From positions 38,163-102,162 of the forward strand of contig JAGOAS010000017.1 in NCBI GenBank assembly GCA_017983795.1: 64,000 bases of DNA. The letters run 5' to 3'. The stretch is from Piscinibacter sp. Its GTDB lineage: Bacteria > Pseudomonadota > Gammaproteobacteria > Burkholderiales > Burkholderiaceae_C. The translations under genes were made by a program, and so were the position numbers. Positions 1-7,414 of the stretch are shown in pieces (position 1 is the first letter of the stretch; each line of letters opens with the position of its first letter). Below the pieces are notes generated by a model. That model had not been told where the DNA came from and made no database searches. It worked only from the letters and a program-made list of their open reading frames with translations.

Positions 1-82
1 CTTGCGCGAGCTGATCCACGTCGACTCGTCGGTGTTCGACCTGGTGCTGGGCGAGCGAGGGATGCAGCGGGGCGGGGCGTGA
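1..82 (+). CDS. 3' end of an unidentified gene cut by the window edge
   Basis: Only the last 26 codons are visible, ending VLGERGMQRGGA before a TGA at 80-82. The stop overlaps the GTG start of the following methyltransferase gene (GTGA, 79-82), so the two are probably translationally coupled. The fragment is too short to assign a family. Confidence 0.6.
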   Translation, partial: LRELIHVDSSVFDLVLGERGMQRGGA

Positions 83-864
83 CCGACGTGCTGCGTTACG
101 ACGAGGCTGCGACGCGCCGGCTGCTGGCGATCTACGAGACACCCGACGTCGCCGCGCAGCGCGAGGCCTTCGTGCGGGCGCTGGCGCTGCAGCCTGGCGA
201 ACGCGTGCTCGACGTCGGCGCCGGGCCCGGCCTGCTGGCGGCGCTGATCGCCGACACGGTCGGGCCCGGCGGCTTGGTCTGCGGCGTCGACATCAGCGCC
301 CCGCTGCTCGCCGCCGCGCGCAGCCAGTGCGCCGGCCGGCCGCAGCTGCGCTTCGCCGAGGGCGATGCGACGAGGCTGCCGGCGGACGATGCGGCGTTCG
401 ACGTGGCCATCAGCACGCAGGTGCTGGAGTACGTCGCCGACGTCGACGCGGCGCTGGCCGAGATGCAGCGCGTGCTACGCCCCGGTGGCCGCGCGGTGAT
501 CGTCGACACCGACTGGGACTCGATCGTCTGGGCCGCGCCCGATGCGCCGCGCTGCGAGCGCGTGCTGGCCGCGTGGGAGGCCCACGCGGCCAACGTGCAC
601 CTGCCGCGCTCGCTGGCACGCCGGCTCGACCAGGCCGGCTTCGCGTTGCGCGACGTGCAGGTGCTGCCGCTGCTGAACGCGACGCACCGCGAAGACAGCT
701 ACAGCCACCGCATGGTCGGCCTGATCGCCGACTTCGTCGCGCGCTGCGGCGGCGCTGCCGCCGAGGACGCGCGCGCCTGGGAGCGCGACATGTCGGCGCA
801 GGCCGCGTCGGGCAGCTGGTTCTTCAGCCTGAACCGCTATCTGTTCCGCGCCGACAGGAGGTGA
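79..864 (+). CDS. class I SAM-dependent methyltransferase
   Basis: A 261-residue protein with a class I methyltransferase fold. The glycine-rich SAM motif VLDVGAGPG lies near residues 43-51, an acidic strand end (CGVDIS) near residue 70, and a later motif LRPGGRAVIVD near 134-144. The overall pattern resembles UbiE/Methyltransf_11 enzymes. It starts at a GTG that overlaps the stop of the upstream gene. The substrate cannot be told from sequence; small-molecule methylation in the cytoplasm is the usual role. A glutamine amidotransferase follows 43 bp downstream on the same strand. Confidence 0.85.
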   Translation: MTDVLRYDEAATRRLLAIYETPDVAAQREAFVRALALQPGERVLDVGAGPGLLAALIADTVGPGGLVCGVDISAPLLAAARSQCAGRPQLRFAEGDATRLPADDAAFDVAISTQVLEYVADVDAALAEMQRVLRPGGRAVIVDTDWDSIVWAAPDAPRCERVLAAWEAHAANVHLPRSLARRLDQAGFALRDVQVLPLLNATHREDSYSHRMVGLIADFVARCGGAAAEDARAWERDMSAQAASGSWFFSLNRYLFRADRR

Positions 865-907
865 ACGTGGCGTTGTGGTCGTTGACTTCCGGTGACGAGG
901 AGACCGC

Positions 908-1636
908 ATGAAGATCCATTGCCTCCAGCACGTGCCATTCGAAGGGCTGGGGAGCATCCAGGGCTGGGCGCACTCGCGTTCGCACGCACTCGCAGTGACG
1001 CACTTCTTTCGAGGCGCGACCCTGCCGCCGGCCGAGCAGGTGCGGCTGCTGGTGGTGCTCGGCGGGCCGATGAGCGTCCACGACGAGGCCAGATACCCGT
1101 GGCTCGCCGACGAGAAGCGGTTCGTCGAACGCGTCGCGGCAGCGGGCGGGCACGTTCTCGGTGTGTGCCTGGGCGCGCAGCTCGTTGCCTGTGTGCTCGG
1201 CGCCCAGGTGCGAGCCAATCCGGAAAGGGAAATCGGCTGGCTTCCCGTCGAGACGACGCCCGCGGCTCGCTCGACCACGTTGTTCGGGGCGTTTCCCGAG
1301 CGAATACTGGCCTTCCACTGGCATGGAGAAACCTTCGACATCCCTACGGGCGCCCTGCACGTGGCCCGCAGCGCGGGCTGTGCCAACCAGGCGTTCGTCT
1401 ATGACGAGCGACTCGTCGGCTTGCAGTTCCACCTGGAGATGACCCCAAGTGGAGCAAGGCAGATCATCGCCGCGTGCGGCGCCGAGAGCATGGTGGCCAG
1501 CCGATACGTCCAGCAGCCGTTAGCGATGCTCGGTCACCCGCATCGCTTTGGCGACATCAACGTTGCGATGCACGAGCTGCTCGATCGGTTGTCGCAAGCG
1601 GCCACGTCGGCACGGCGCCTGGCCGGCGTCACTTGA
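908..1636 (+). CDS. class I glutamine amidotransferase (GMP synthase-like domain)
   Basis: A 242-residue stand-alone GATase1 domain. The nucleophile elbow GVCLGAQ puts the catalytic Cys at residue 87. The remaining triad residues are His175 and Glu177 in LQFHLEM. An oxyanion-type LGGPMSV segment sits near residue 51. Proteins of this kind hydrolyse glutamine or act as gamma-glutamyl hydrolases on small peptides; no synthetase partner is encoded nearby, so the acceptor is unknown. A GAGGAG ribosome site precedes the ATG. The stop codon directly abuts the ATG of the following solute-binding gene, suggesting co-transcription. Confidence 0.85.
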   Translation: MKIHCLQHVPFEGLGSIQGWAHSRSHALAVTHFFRGATLPPAEQVRLLVVLGGPMSVHDEARYPWLADEKRFVERVAAAGGHVLGVCLGAQLVACVLGAQVRANPEREIGWLPVETTPAARSTTLFGAFPERILAFHWHGETFDIPTGALHVARSAGCANQAFVYDERLVGLQFHLEMTPSGARQIIAACGAESMVASRYVQQPLAMLGHPHRFGDINVAMHELLDRLSQAATSARRLAGVT

Positions 1637-3088
1637 ATGGGCTCTTCGCGCATGCGCGCGCGACTTTCCGAGGAATCGCCGATGCCCTTGCTGCTGAACA
1701 ACCCGCGTTGCGCCGAAACGGCCCGGGGCATTCGAGCCAGCGCCGTGCACTCGGCCGCGGCCAAGGCGTCACGCAGGTTCGTTCTGGTCACTGCCGGCGC
1801 ATTGATCGCCGCACGGCTTGGCTTTGCACAGCCGGCCTCCGCCCGCCCGCGGGTCGTCGGATTGCTCGAATACGGTACCGCCGCAGCCTTCGAACGGCAA
1901 CTCGCGGCCTTCGAGCAGGGGTTGCGCGACTCCGGATTCGAGCGCGGCCGCAATCTGCTGATCGAAGCCCGGTACGCCGAAGACGACTATCGCAAGCTCA
2001 GCCGCCTGGCCGAAGACCTGGTGCGTTCGAAGGTCGAAGTGATCTACGCCCCGCTGGCCTGGTCGGTGCAGGCGGCGAAGGACACCCGGTCCGCCATTCC
2101 GATCGTGTTCTCCGGCGTCAACGACCCCGTAGCGCTGAACTTCGTGAAGTCGCTGGCGCGACCCGGTGGAGCGATCACTGGTGTCACCGTCGTCAGCCAT
2201 GAGCTGACCGCGAAGCGCGTCGAACTGATGCGCGAGCTGTTTCCGCTCGCAAGCCGGGTCGGGGTCATCTACGACGAGGAGATGGCGAGGGCTTGCCAGA
2301 TCGAAGTCGACGACATCACGGCGGCCAGCAAGCGGCTCGGCGTCGAGGTGCGCAGGTTTCCCTACGTTACGCGCGCGGACCTTCCGGGCGCATTCGGCGA
2401 GGTGCAGCGCAACAAGATCGCGGCGCTGCTCGTTCCGACGACGCTGGAGACGCGTCGGGTCGGCGCCGAGCTGGCGGCGCATTTGTCGACTGCACAGGTG
2501 CCGATGATGCATGCCGGCAGCGCACCTGTCGAAGCCGGAGGATTGATGTCGTACGGCCCCCCTGCCGGCTGGGCCGAGCGGCGCGCCGCGCAGTATGTCG
2601 CGCGAATCCTGAACGGTGTGCGCCCCGACGATCTGCCGGTCGAGACGCCGAGGACGTACGAGCTGGTTATCAATCTGAAGGTTGCGCGGGCGATGGGAGT
2701 CGCGATCCCGAACTCCATCCTGCTGCGTGCGACGCGCGTCATCGAGTTGCAGCGCCTTCGCATGCCCACGCGCTGGCGTCGTGACGGCCGCGTGGGCCGC
2801 CGCGCCAGGGCGACGGCGCTGTGGTGTCATGTCGCAGTACGACCGCGCACGCGGTTCATGCCTCGCAGGGGCCACTCGGCTGGCTACAGGCGATGCGCCT
2901 CGAGGGTTCGCCCGCGCGTCCGCTTGTCGCTCAGCGCAGCTTCCAGCACCTGTGCCAGCGTGCCCATACCGGCCTCGATCTGCGCGCGGTCGAACGCGGC
3001 GAACCCGAGCACCAGGCCGCTCGGTGCGGGGGCCGCGATGCGGTGGGCCGAGAGCGGCCGCGTTTCGACGCCGGCCGCGACCGCTTGA
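1637..3088 (+). CDS. TrpX-like ABC transporter solute-binding protein with run-on C-terminus
   Basis: Residues ~65-370 match the ABC_sub_bind (TrpX/YtrF-like) family: RPRVVGLLEYG opens the first lobe, IPIVFSGVNDPVA and GAITGVTVVS are typical, and the family-like end PNSILLRATRVIE lies at about 2707-2746. Family members usually stop right there. Here the next codon is TTG, and the frame continues for about 114 Arg/Ala-rich residues into DNA antisense to the mocR-like gene. An SRRFVLV segment before a hydrophobic stretch suggests a Tat-type signal, so the true start may be the ATG at 1682. No permease or ATPase gene is adjacent. Binding is inferred to be periplasmic with unknown ligand. Confidence 0.75.
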   Translation: MGSSRMRARLSEESPMPLLLNNPRCAETARGIRASAVHSAAAKASRRFVLVTAGALIAARLGFAQPASARPRVVGLLEYGTAAAFERQLAAFEQGLRDSGFERGRNLLIEARYAEDDYRKLSRLAEDLVRSKVEVIYAPLAWSVQAAKDTRSAIPIVFSGVNDPVALNFVKSLARPGGAITGVTVVSHELTAKRVELMRELFPLASRVGVIYDEEMARACQIEVDDITAASKRLGVEVRRFPYVTRADLPGAFGEVQRNKIAALLVPTTLETRRVGAELAAHLSTAQVPMMHAGSAPVEAGGLMSYGPPAGWAERRAAQYVARILNGVRPDDLPVETPRTYELVINLKVARAMGVAIPNSILLRATRVIELQRLRMPTRWRRDGRVGRRARATALWCHVAVRPRTRFMPRRGHSAGYRRCASRVRPRVRLSLSAASSTCASVPIPASICARSNAANPSTRPLGAGAAMRWAESGRVSTPAATA

Positions 3089-4401
3089 CGCGCGATCCAG
3101 ACATCGTCGCACGCCTCCGGGAGAAAGGCCGCGGTATCGAGCCCGGTCGTGATCGGCAGCACCGCGAGCAGCCCGCCCAGGCGCCGCGTCACCGCATCCT
3201 CCAGCGCAGCGGCGCGCTCGCCGTAGGCGAGCCGCATGCGCCGGATGTGGCGGCCGTAGTGGCCCTCGACGATGAATTCGTGCAGCACCGCCTGCGGCAG
3301 CAGCGACACGTGGCGCGCGGTGAGCGACAGCGCCGCCGCGAAGGGATCGGCCAGCCAGCGCGGCACGACCGCATAGGCCAGCCGCAGCGAAGGGAACAGC
3401 AGCTTGCTGAACGATCCGGCGTAGATCACGCAGTCCTGGGTATCGAGGCTCTTCAGTGCCGCCAGCGGGACACCCGTGTAGCGGTATTCGCTGTCGTAGT
3501 CGTCCTCGATCACGCAGGCGTGCGCGCGCCGCGCCCAGTGCAGCAGGGCCATGCGCCGGCCGAGCGCGAGCGGGACGCCGAGCGGCGACTGCCGACCGGG
3601 GGTGACATAGGCCAGCCGCGCGCTGGGTGCCAGCCGGATGCCGGCCTCGACGTCGACGCCCTTGCGGTCGACCGGTACGCCGACCACGCGCGCACCGGCG
3701 GCCCGCAGCACGCGCAGCGCGCCGGGGTAGCCGGGGTCCTCCATCCAGACGTCGTCGCCCGGATCGAGCAGCAGGCGGGCGCACAAATCGAGCACCTGCT
3801 GCACGCCGCCCACGATGATGACCTGATCGTCGCTGCAGTCGATGCGCATCGTGTAGCGCAGATGTTCCGCGATGGCCTGGCGCAGCGGTCGATAGCCGCG
3901 TGCCTCGCCGTCGGCCAGCATCGCGCGCTGCGACAGGCGCGAGCGACGTGCGGCGATGCGGTTCCACAGCGCGAACGGGAACGCGTCGAGGTCGGGTTGG
4001 TTCGGCCGGAACGGCCGCGCCGGCTGCGCCTGGCCGCTGAGCGGGAACGGGCTCGCCGCCAGCAGGGCGCCGCGCTGCGAGAGCCGGCCCGCCACCGTCG
4101 CGGCCCTGGCTGCGCCCGCTGCACGCTCGCGCGGCACAGGCAACTGCGCGCAGACGAAGGTGCCCCTGCCCACGGCGCCGGCCAGGTAACCTTCGGCGGC
4201 CAATTGCGCCAGCGCGGCGAGCACCGTGCCACGCGAGACACCGAGCTGGCGCGCGAAGTCGCGGCTGGGGGGCAGGCGTGCGCCAGCGGCGAGGCGGCCG
4301 GCATGCACGGCGGCGCGGATCTCAGCGTACAGCCACCCGTGCCGCGGCACGCCCGCCGGGCGGGGCCCCAATGCGAACTCGATGTCGGCGGCGCGGCGCA
4401 T
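2884..4401 (-). CDS. MocR/PdxR-family transcriptional regulator (GntR HTH plus aminotransferase fold)
   Basis: A 505-residue two-domain protein. Residues ~15-80 form a GntR winged helix (ARLPPSRDFARQLGVSRGTV, then GYLAGAVGRGTFV). Residues ~120-490 are a fold-type I aminotransferase domain with IEDDYDSEY and the PLP-lysine segment SFSKLLFPSLRL. MocR proteins sense PLP or an amino compound and activate divergent genes. The gene is transcribed away from the SnoaL-like gene, with a palindrome in the shared upstream region. Its 3' end is overlapped antisense by the run-on tail of the solute-binding gene. Confidence 0.9.
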   Translation of the reverse strand: MRRAADIEFALGPRPAGVPRHGWLYAEIRAAVHAGRLAAGARLPPSRDFARQLGVSRGTVLAALAQLAAEGYLAGAVGRGTFVCAQLPVPRERAAGAARAATVAGRLSQRGALLAASPFPLSGQAQPARPFRPNQPDLDAFPFALWNRIAARRSRLSQRAMLADGEARGYRPLRQAIAEHLRYTMRIDCSDDQVIIVGGVQQVLDLCARLLLDPGDDVWMEDPGYPGALRVLRAAGARVVGVPVDRKGVDVEAGIRLAPSARLAYVTPGRQSPLGVPLALGRRMALLHWARRAHACVIEDDYDSEYRYTGVPLAALKSLDTQDCVIYAGSFSKLLFPSLRLAYAVVPRWLADPFAAALSLTARHVSLLPQAVLHEFIVEGHYGRHIRRMRLAYGERAAALEDAVTRRLGGLLAVLPITTGLDTAAFLPEACDDVWIARQAVAAGVETRPLSAHRIAAPAPSGLVLGFAAFDRAQIEAGMGTLAQVLEAALSDKRTRGRTLEAHRL

Positions 4402-4415
4402 GGGTTACCGAAGCA

Positions 4416-4444
4416 GATTGGTCCAATCATTCTGCGCTGATTGG
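4416..4444. promoter_or_regulatory. probable MocR operator (palindrome plus direct half-site)
   Basis: The 89-bp region between the divergent mocR-like and SnoaL-like genes holds a perfect palindrome GATTGG-T-CCAATC at 4416-4428. A second GATTGG follows at 4439-4444, 23 bp after the first, and CCAATT lies at 4459-4464. MocR regulators typically bind repeated half-sites just upstream of the divergent gene, so this is the natural operator. The assignment rests on position and symmetry only. Confidence 0.6.
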
Positions 4445-4490
4445 AGCTTCCGGAAATGCCAATTCGAGATGCAAGATGCGCTCCATCCAT

Positions 4491-4952
4491 ATGTTCGAAG
4501 ACACCATGGACCCGCACACCCGCGAGGCACGACAGGCGCTGATCCGGCGCCACGTCGAGGCCGAGAACGCGCACCGGATGGACGACACGCTGGCCACGAT
4601 CCACCCCGACTGCGTCTTCGAGGACGTGGCGATGCAGCGCACCTGGCGTGGCCACGCCGGCGCGCGCGAGTACTACCGCATGTGGTGGGACGGCCTGCGC
4701 ATCGTCGTCACGCCGGGCGCGGACGACCGGCGCATGTGGACCGATGACGGCACCTTCGTCGCCGAGACGCGCTTCACCGGCGTGCACGCCGGGCCGTTCC
4801 TCGGTGTCGCGCCGACCGGGCGTACCGTCAGCTTCCGCTTCGTCGTCTTCGTGCCGTTTCGCGACGGCTTGATGGCCGGTGAGCGCTTCTATTACGACCT
4901 GGACGGCCTGCTGCGGCAGCTCGGTGTCGCGCGAGCGCCGCTGACCACCTGA
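4491..4952 (+). CDS. SnoaL-like / NTF2-fold protein
   Basis: About 153 residues with the pattern of the SnoaL/NTF2-like alpha+beta barrel: an N-terminal helix ending HRMDDTLATIHPDCVFEDV, then AREYYRMWWDGL, and C-terminal strands RTVSFRFVVFVPFRDGLMAGERFYYD. Such proteins bind or isomerise small hydrophobic substrates. The start is uncertain: ATGs at 4476, 4491 and 4506 are in frame, and 4506 has a GAAG five bases upstream. It is divergent from the mocR-like regulator and followed by an AhpD-like gene, so the pair may be MocR targets. Confidence 0.75.
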   Translation: MFEDTMDPHTREARQALIRRHVEAENAHRMDDTLATIHPDCVFEDVAMQRTWRGHAGAREYYRMWWDGLRIVVTPGADDRRMWTDDGTFVAETRFTGVHAGPFLGVAPTGRTVSFRFVVFVPFRDGLMAGERFYYDLDGLLRQLGVARAPLTT

Positions 4953-4972
4953 CGGCGAACCAGGAGATGCCG

Positions 4973-5437
4973 ATGACAGCACGCTTCGACCTGCGCGCGG
5001 CCAGCCCCGAAGGCTTCGCCGCAATGACAAGGCTCGGTGCGTTCGTGCACGGCTGCGGCCTCGACCACGCGCTGCTGGAGCTGGTGAAGATTCGCGTCTC
5101 GCAGATCAACGGCTGCGCCTTCTGCATCGACATGCACGTCACTGCGGCGCGCCGGCTGGGGCAGGACGAGCAGCGCCTGCACCTGCTGGCCGCCTGGCGC
5201 GAGGCGCCGGTCTTCAGCGCCGCGGAGCGCGCTGCGCTGGAGTGGGCCGAGACCCTGACGCGCCTGCCCGACGGCGAAGTGCCGGATACGGCGTATGCGC
5301 AGGCGGAGGCCCAGTTCTCGACGCAGCAGCTCGCCAACCTGACGCTTGCCGTGGCCGAGATCAATGCCTGGAACCGCCTGATGATGGCCGCGCGCACGCC
5401 GCCGTTGAGCGTGACCAGCGCTGCACGTAGCGCCTGA
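4973..5437 (+). CDS. AhpD-like / carboxymuconolactone decarboxylase family protein
   Basis: A 154-residue all-helical protein with the AhpD core: LELVKIRVSQINGCAFCIDMH carries the redox pair Cys-x-x-Cys and the following His near residues 43-52. The C-terminal helix has the family-typical LTLAVAEINAWNRL. AhpD-like proteins are peroxidase partners or decarboxylases. The ATG at 4973 is preferred over the one at 4967 because AGGAG (4962-4966) is correctly spaced only for the later one. It follows the SnoaL-like gene by 20 bp and is probably in the same transcript. Confidence 0.85.
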   Translation: MTARFDLRAASPEGFAAMTRLGAFVHGCGLDHALLELVKIRVSQINGCAFCIDMHVTAARRLGQDEQRLHLLAAWREAPVFSAAERAALEWAETLTRLPDGEVPDTAYAQAEAQFSTQQLANLTLAVAEINAWNRLMMAARTPPLSVTSAARSA

Positions 5438-5502
5438 GCGCCGCGACCTGCCGAGTGCCGGCCGTCCGTTGCTTCGTTGCCGACCGCCGGAGCTGCAAAT
5501 CG

Positions 5503-6195
5503 ATGACCGGAGCCAACTCTCCCGCTCGGACCGTCGTGGTCGGCGCTATGGCCGGCCTGGCGACATGCGCTGTGTACCCCGCGCTGATCGTCGGTCGCCT
5601 TCCGACCCTGGCCGCCGTTGTCCTCGCGGCCGCGATGGGACCGCTTCTCACGATCGCCAGCATCGGCCTGCGTGAGTTCCTCAACCTCTTCCGGCCGCGC
5701 CTCACCGCCGACTTGGGGGCGATCTTCAACGCGCTGGCGGCCGCGCTGCTCACCGCGATGCTGCTGGTGCAGTTCGCAGTCGGCATCAAGACCGCCGACG
5801 AGCCGCCTCGCGAAGCGGTTGCCGTCTGGCTCGGCCTCGACATGGCCTGGGACGTGTACCTCGGCCTCGGGACTCTGTTCTTCGCGATCAACGCCCTCGG
5901 CCATCCGCGTCTCGGGCGCATCGTCGGCGCGCTCGGACTGGTCAGTGCTTCCGGCCTGCTCGCGTTGAACCTCTACAGCTTTCCCACGCCGCCGGCCGGC
6001 GCGGGGCTCCCCGACTTCGGTCCGGTGACCGGCGGCTGGTATCTGCTCGTCAGCCTCCTCCTGCTGCGCTCCCGCCGCTGGGTTGATGAGGCGACTCGCC
6101 CCCCGGATGGCGCGCACCAAGCGACAGGGGACCGCACACGAACTGGTTGTAGTTCGCCAGATACGACATCCCGAGCGGCTTGCGAAGTCCGGTGA
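5503..6195 (+). CDS. integral membrane protein, function unknown
   Basis: About 230 residues with roughly six hydrophobic segments, including TVVVGAMAGLATCAVYPAL, VVLAAAMGPLLTIASIG, FNALAAALLTAMLLVQFAVG and LVSASGLLALNLYSF. No catalytic motif is seen. The ATG at 5503 follows a GGAG ten bases upstream; an in-frame ATG at 5455 would add a polar stretch. The last ~45 residues are polar and low in coherence and overlap by 146 bp the 3' end of the convergent gene, so the native C-terminus may be near residue 185. Family not recognised. Confidence 0.65.
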   Translation: MTGANSPARTVVVGAMAGLATCAVYPALIVGRLPTLAAVVLAAAMGPLLTIASIGLREFLNLFRPRLTADLGAIFNALAAALLTAMLLVQFAVGIKTADEPPREAVAVWLGLDMAWDVYLGLGTLFFAINALGHPRLGRIVGALGLVSASGLLALNLYSFPTPPAGAGLPDFGPVTGGWYLLVSLLLLRSRRWVDEATRPPDGAHQATGDRTRTGCSSPDTTSRAACEVR

Positions 6196-6748
6196 ACAGA
6201 TACTCCTCCAGGCGAAAGCCCTCGATGTCGCGAACCGCGCCAAACGCCAGCTCGTCGCGAAATCCGAGCAGGGCGACGAACTCGTCCACGTTGTATCGAT
6301 TGTGGTAGACCCTCAGCCAGGGGATCTTGTCGGCGAGTCTCGCCACGCGATCGCTGCGAAGTCTCGAGTACTCCCGTCTCGCCTTGGTCCCGACGAGGCC
6401 GTGCGCGACGACGATGTGGCGCCACAGGTCCGAGTACTCGCCTACGCGAAGGCCGCTCTCCTCGTTGCAGAAGATCTCGAAGTACGGTTCGGGGCCGAAC
6501 TGGATCGATGCGATGCGATCGTCGCGCCGTGTCTTCATGATCGACTGGGCCGCATCGTTGTGATGCTTCTCCGACGTCCACTCCGTCACGGTCCAGATGA
6601 CGTGGGGCTGGATAGTGCATTGAACGAACATCCGGAAGAGAACGCCCTTGTCCAGCGTGAACTCGCTTTCTGCGCTCGCCAGCGCCGACAGCGTCTCGCG
6701 GAGCTGTCCTTCGGCGACGAACGACGTGCAAATGGAGAAGACCGACAT
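6050..6748 (-). CDS. unrecognised cytoplasmic protein
   Basis: About 232 residues with balanced composition, unlike its antisense frames. It reads as a genuine soluble protein, with segments such as IWTVTEWTSEKHHND, YSDLWRHIVVAHGL and GFRDELAFGAV. The N-terminal part (LRETLSALASAESEFTLDKGV) faintly recalls antibiotic-biosynthesis-monooxygenase-like ferredoxin folds, which is only a guess. The start at 6748 follows from sequence character; an in-frame ATG at 6781 has a GAAG upstream. The C-terminal ~48 residues run antisense to the convergent membrane protein gene, suggesting a lost stop in one of the two. Confidence 0.55.
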   Translation of the reverse strand: MSVFSICTSFVAEGQLRETLSALASAESEFTLDKGVLFRMFVQCTIQPHVIWTVTEWTSEKHHNDAAQSIMKTRRDDRIASIQFGPEPYFEIFCNEESGLRVGEYSDLWRHIVVAHGLVGTKARREYSRLRSDRVARLADKIPWLRVYHNRYNVDEFVALLGFRDELAFGAVRDIEGFRLEEYLFTGLRKPLGMSYLANYNQFVCGPLSLGARHPGGESPHQPSGGSAAGGG

Positions 6749-6781
6749 GCCGTCTGGTTGCGGTTCACAGCACGCGGTCAT

Positions 6782-7414
6782 TCTGCACTTCGATGAGCCG
6801 ATTGCGTAGGGCCGGGTCGACGGATCGCGTCCCGAGCGGCTGAGCCTGATCGAGCTCGTTCGCGACGAGCGGCGAATCGGTCGCGTCCGCTGTCAATACA
6901 CCTCGAGATGTCCCGACCGCTGTCGCGCCTGTCCAAGATCGCCGTGACGAGGGCAGCGGCTCGTGATCGCGAGGGCCGCCGCGCTGCGCGTAAAATCGGC
7001 GATGCGCAGCCGGATGCGATCGGCAAGACGGTCGTGGTGCGTGGACGCGCTGTCTCCAGTCGTTCTGGAGCTTCCGCTTCGCGATGGCGCACATCGTGTC
7101 CGGCAAGCGCGCCGGGGTCGATCGCTGGGTGTTTCCTTGCCGATGACGCGACCCCGCGAGTGAAGGGTAGGCGGTTTGGACTTGACCCGGTTCAAGGATG
7201 GTTCGCGATGCGCAGGCTACAGAGCGGGCTTGCCCCCGGGACCGGCGTGCAACGCTCCGGGTGCGTCGCAGGGGGTGGATGCGTCCGAGATCGGGCTCAC
7301 GGTTCACGCGGTCACGGCGCATCGTGCCGTCTGGCGGGGGACGATGGATGTGTGGTGGGGTGTTTGCCGCGCGCGTCGCGCGCCGACGACCCGGCGCTCT
7401 GCGGTCCGGACGTG
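6782..7414. other. 633-bp stretch without a convincing gene
   Basis: No frame on either strand has convincing protein character across this interval. On the minus strand, short stretches in different frames (MCAIAKRKLQND near 7090, DRLADRIRLRIADF near 7020, DPALRNRLIEVQNDRVL near 6800) look more protein-like than their surroundings. They could be the remains of a small gene broken by frameshifts. The right part contains the upstream region of the BTAD regulator; I see no heptamer repeats like those found elsewhere in the window. Confidence 0.4.

Noticed and set aside
2821-4440. A 539-codon plus-strand frame opposite the mocR-like gene
   Set aside because: Low-complexity antisense translation of a clear regulator gene.
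6893-7092. Possible helix-turn-helix remnant on the minus strand
   Set aside because: The protein-like pieces fall in different frames and are too short to assign; listed only as an unexplained interval.
7100-7414. Heptamer repeats upstream of the first BTAD regulator, as a sign of self-regulation
   Set aside because: No pair with 11-bp period and 8-bp spacing to a -10 could be found on either strand.
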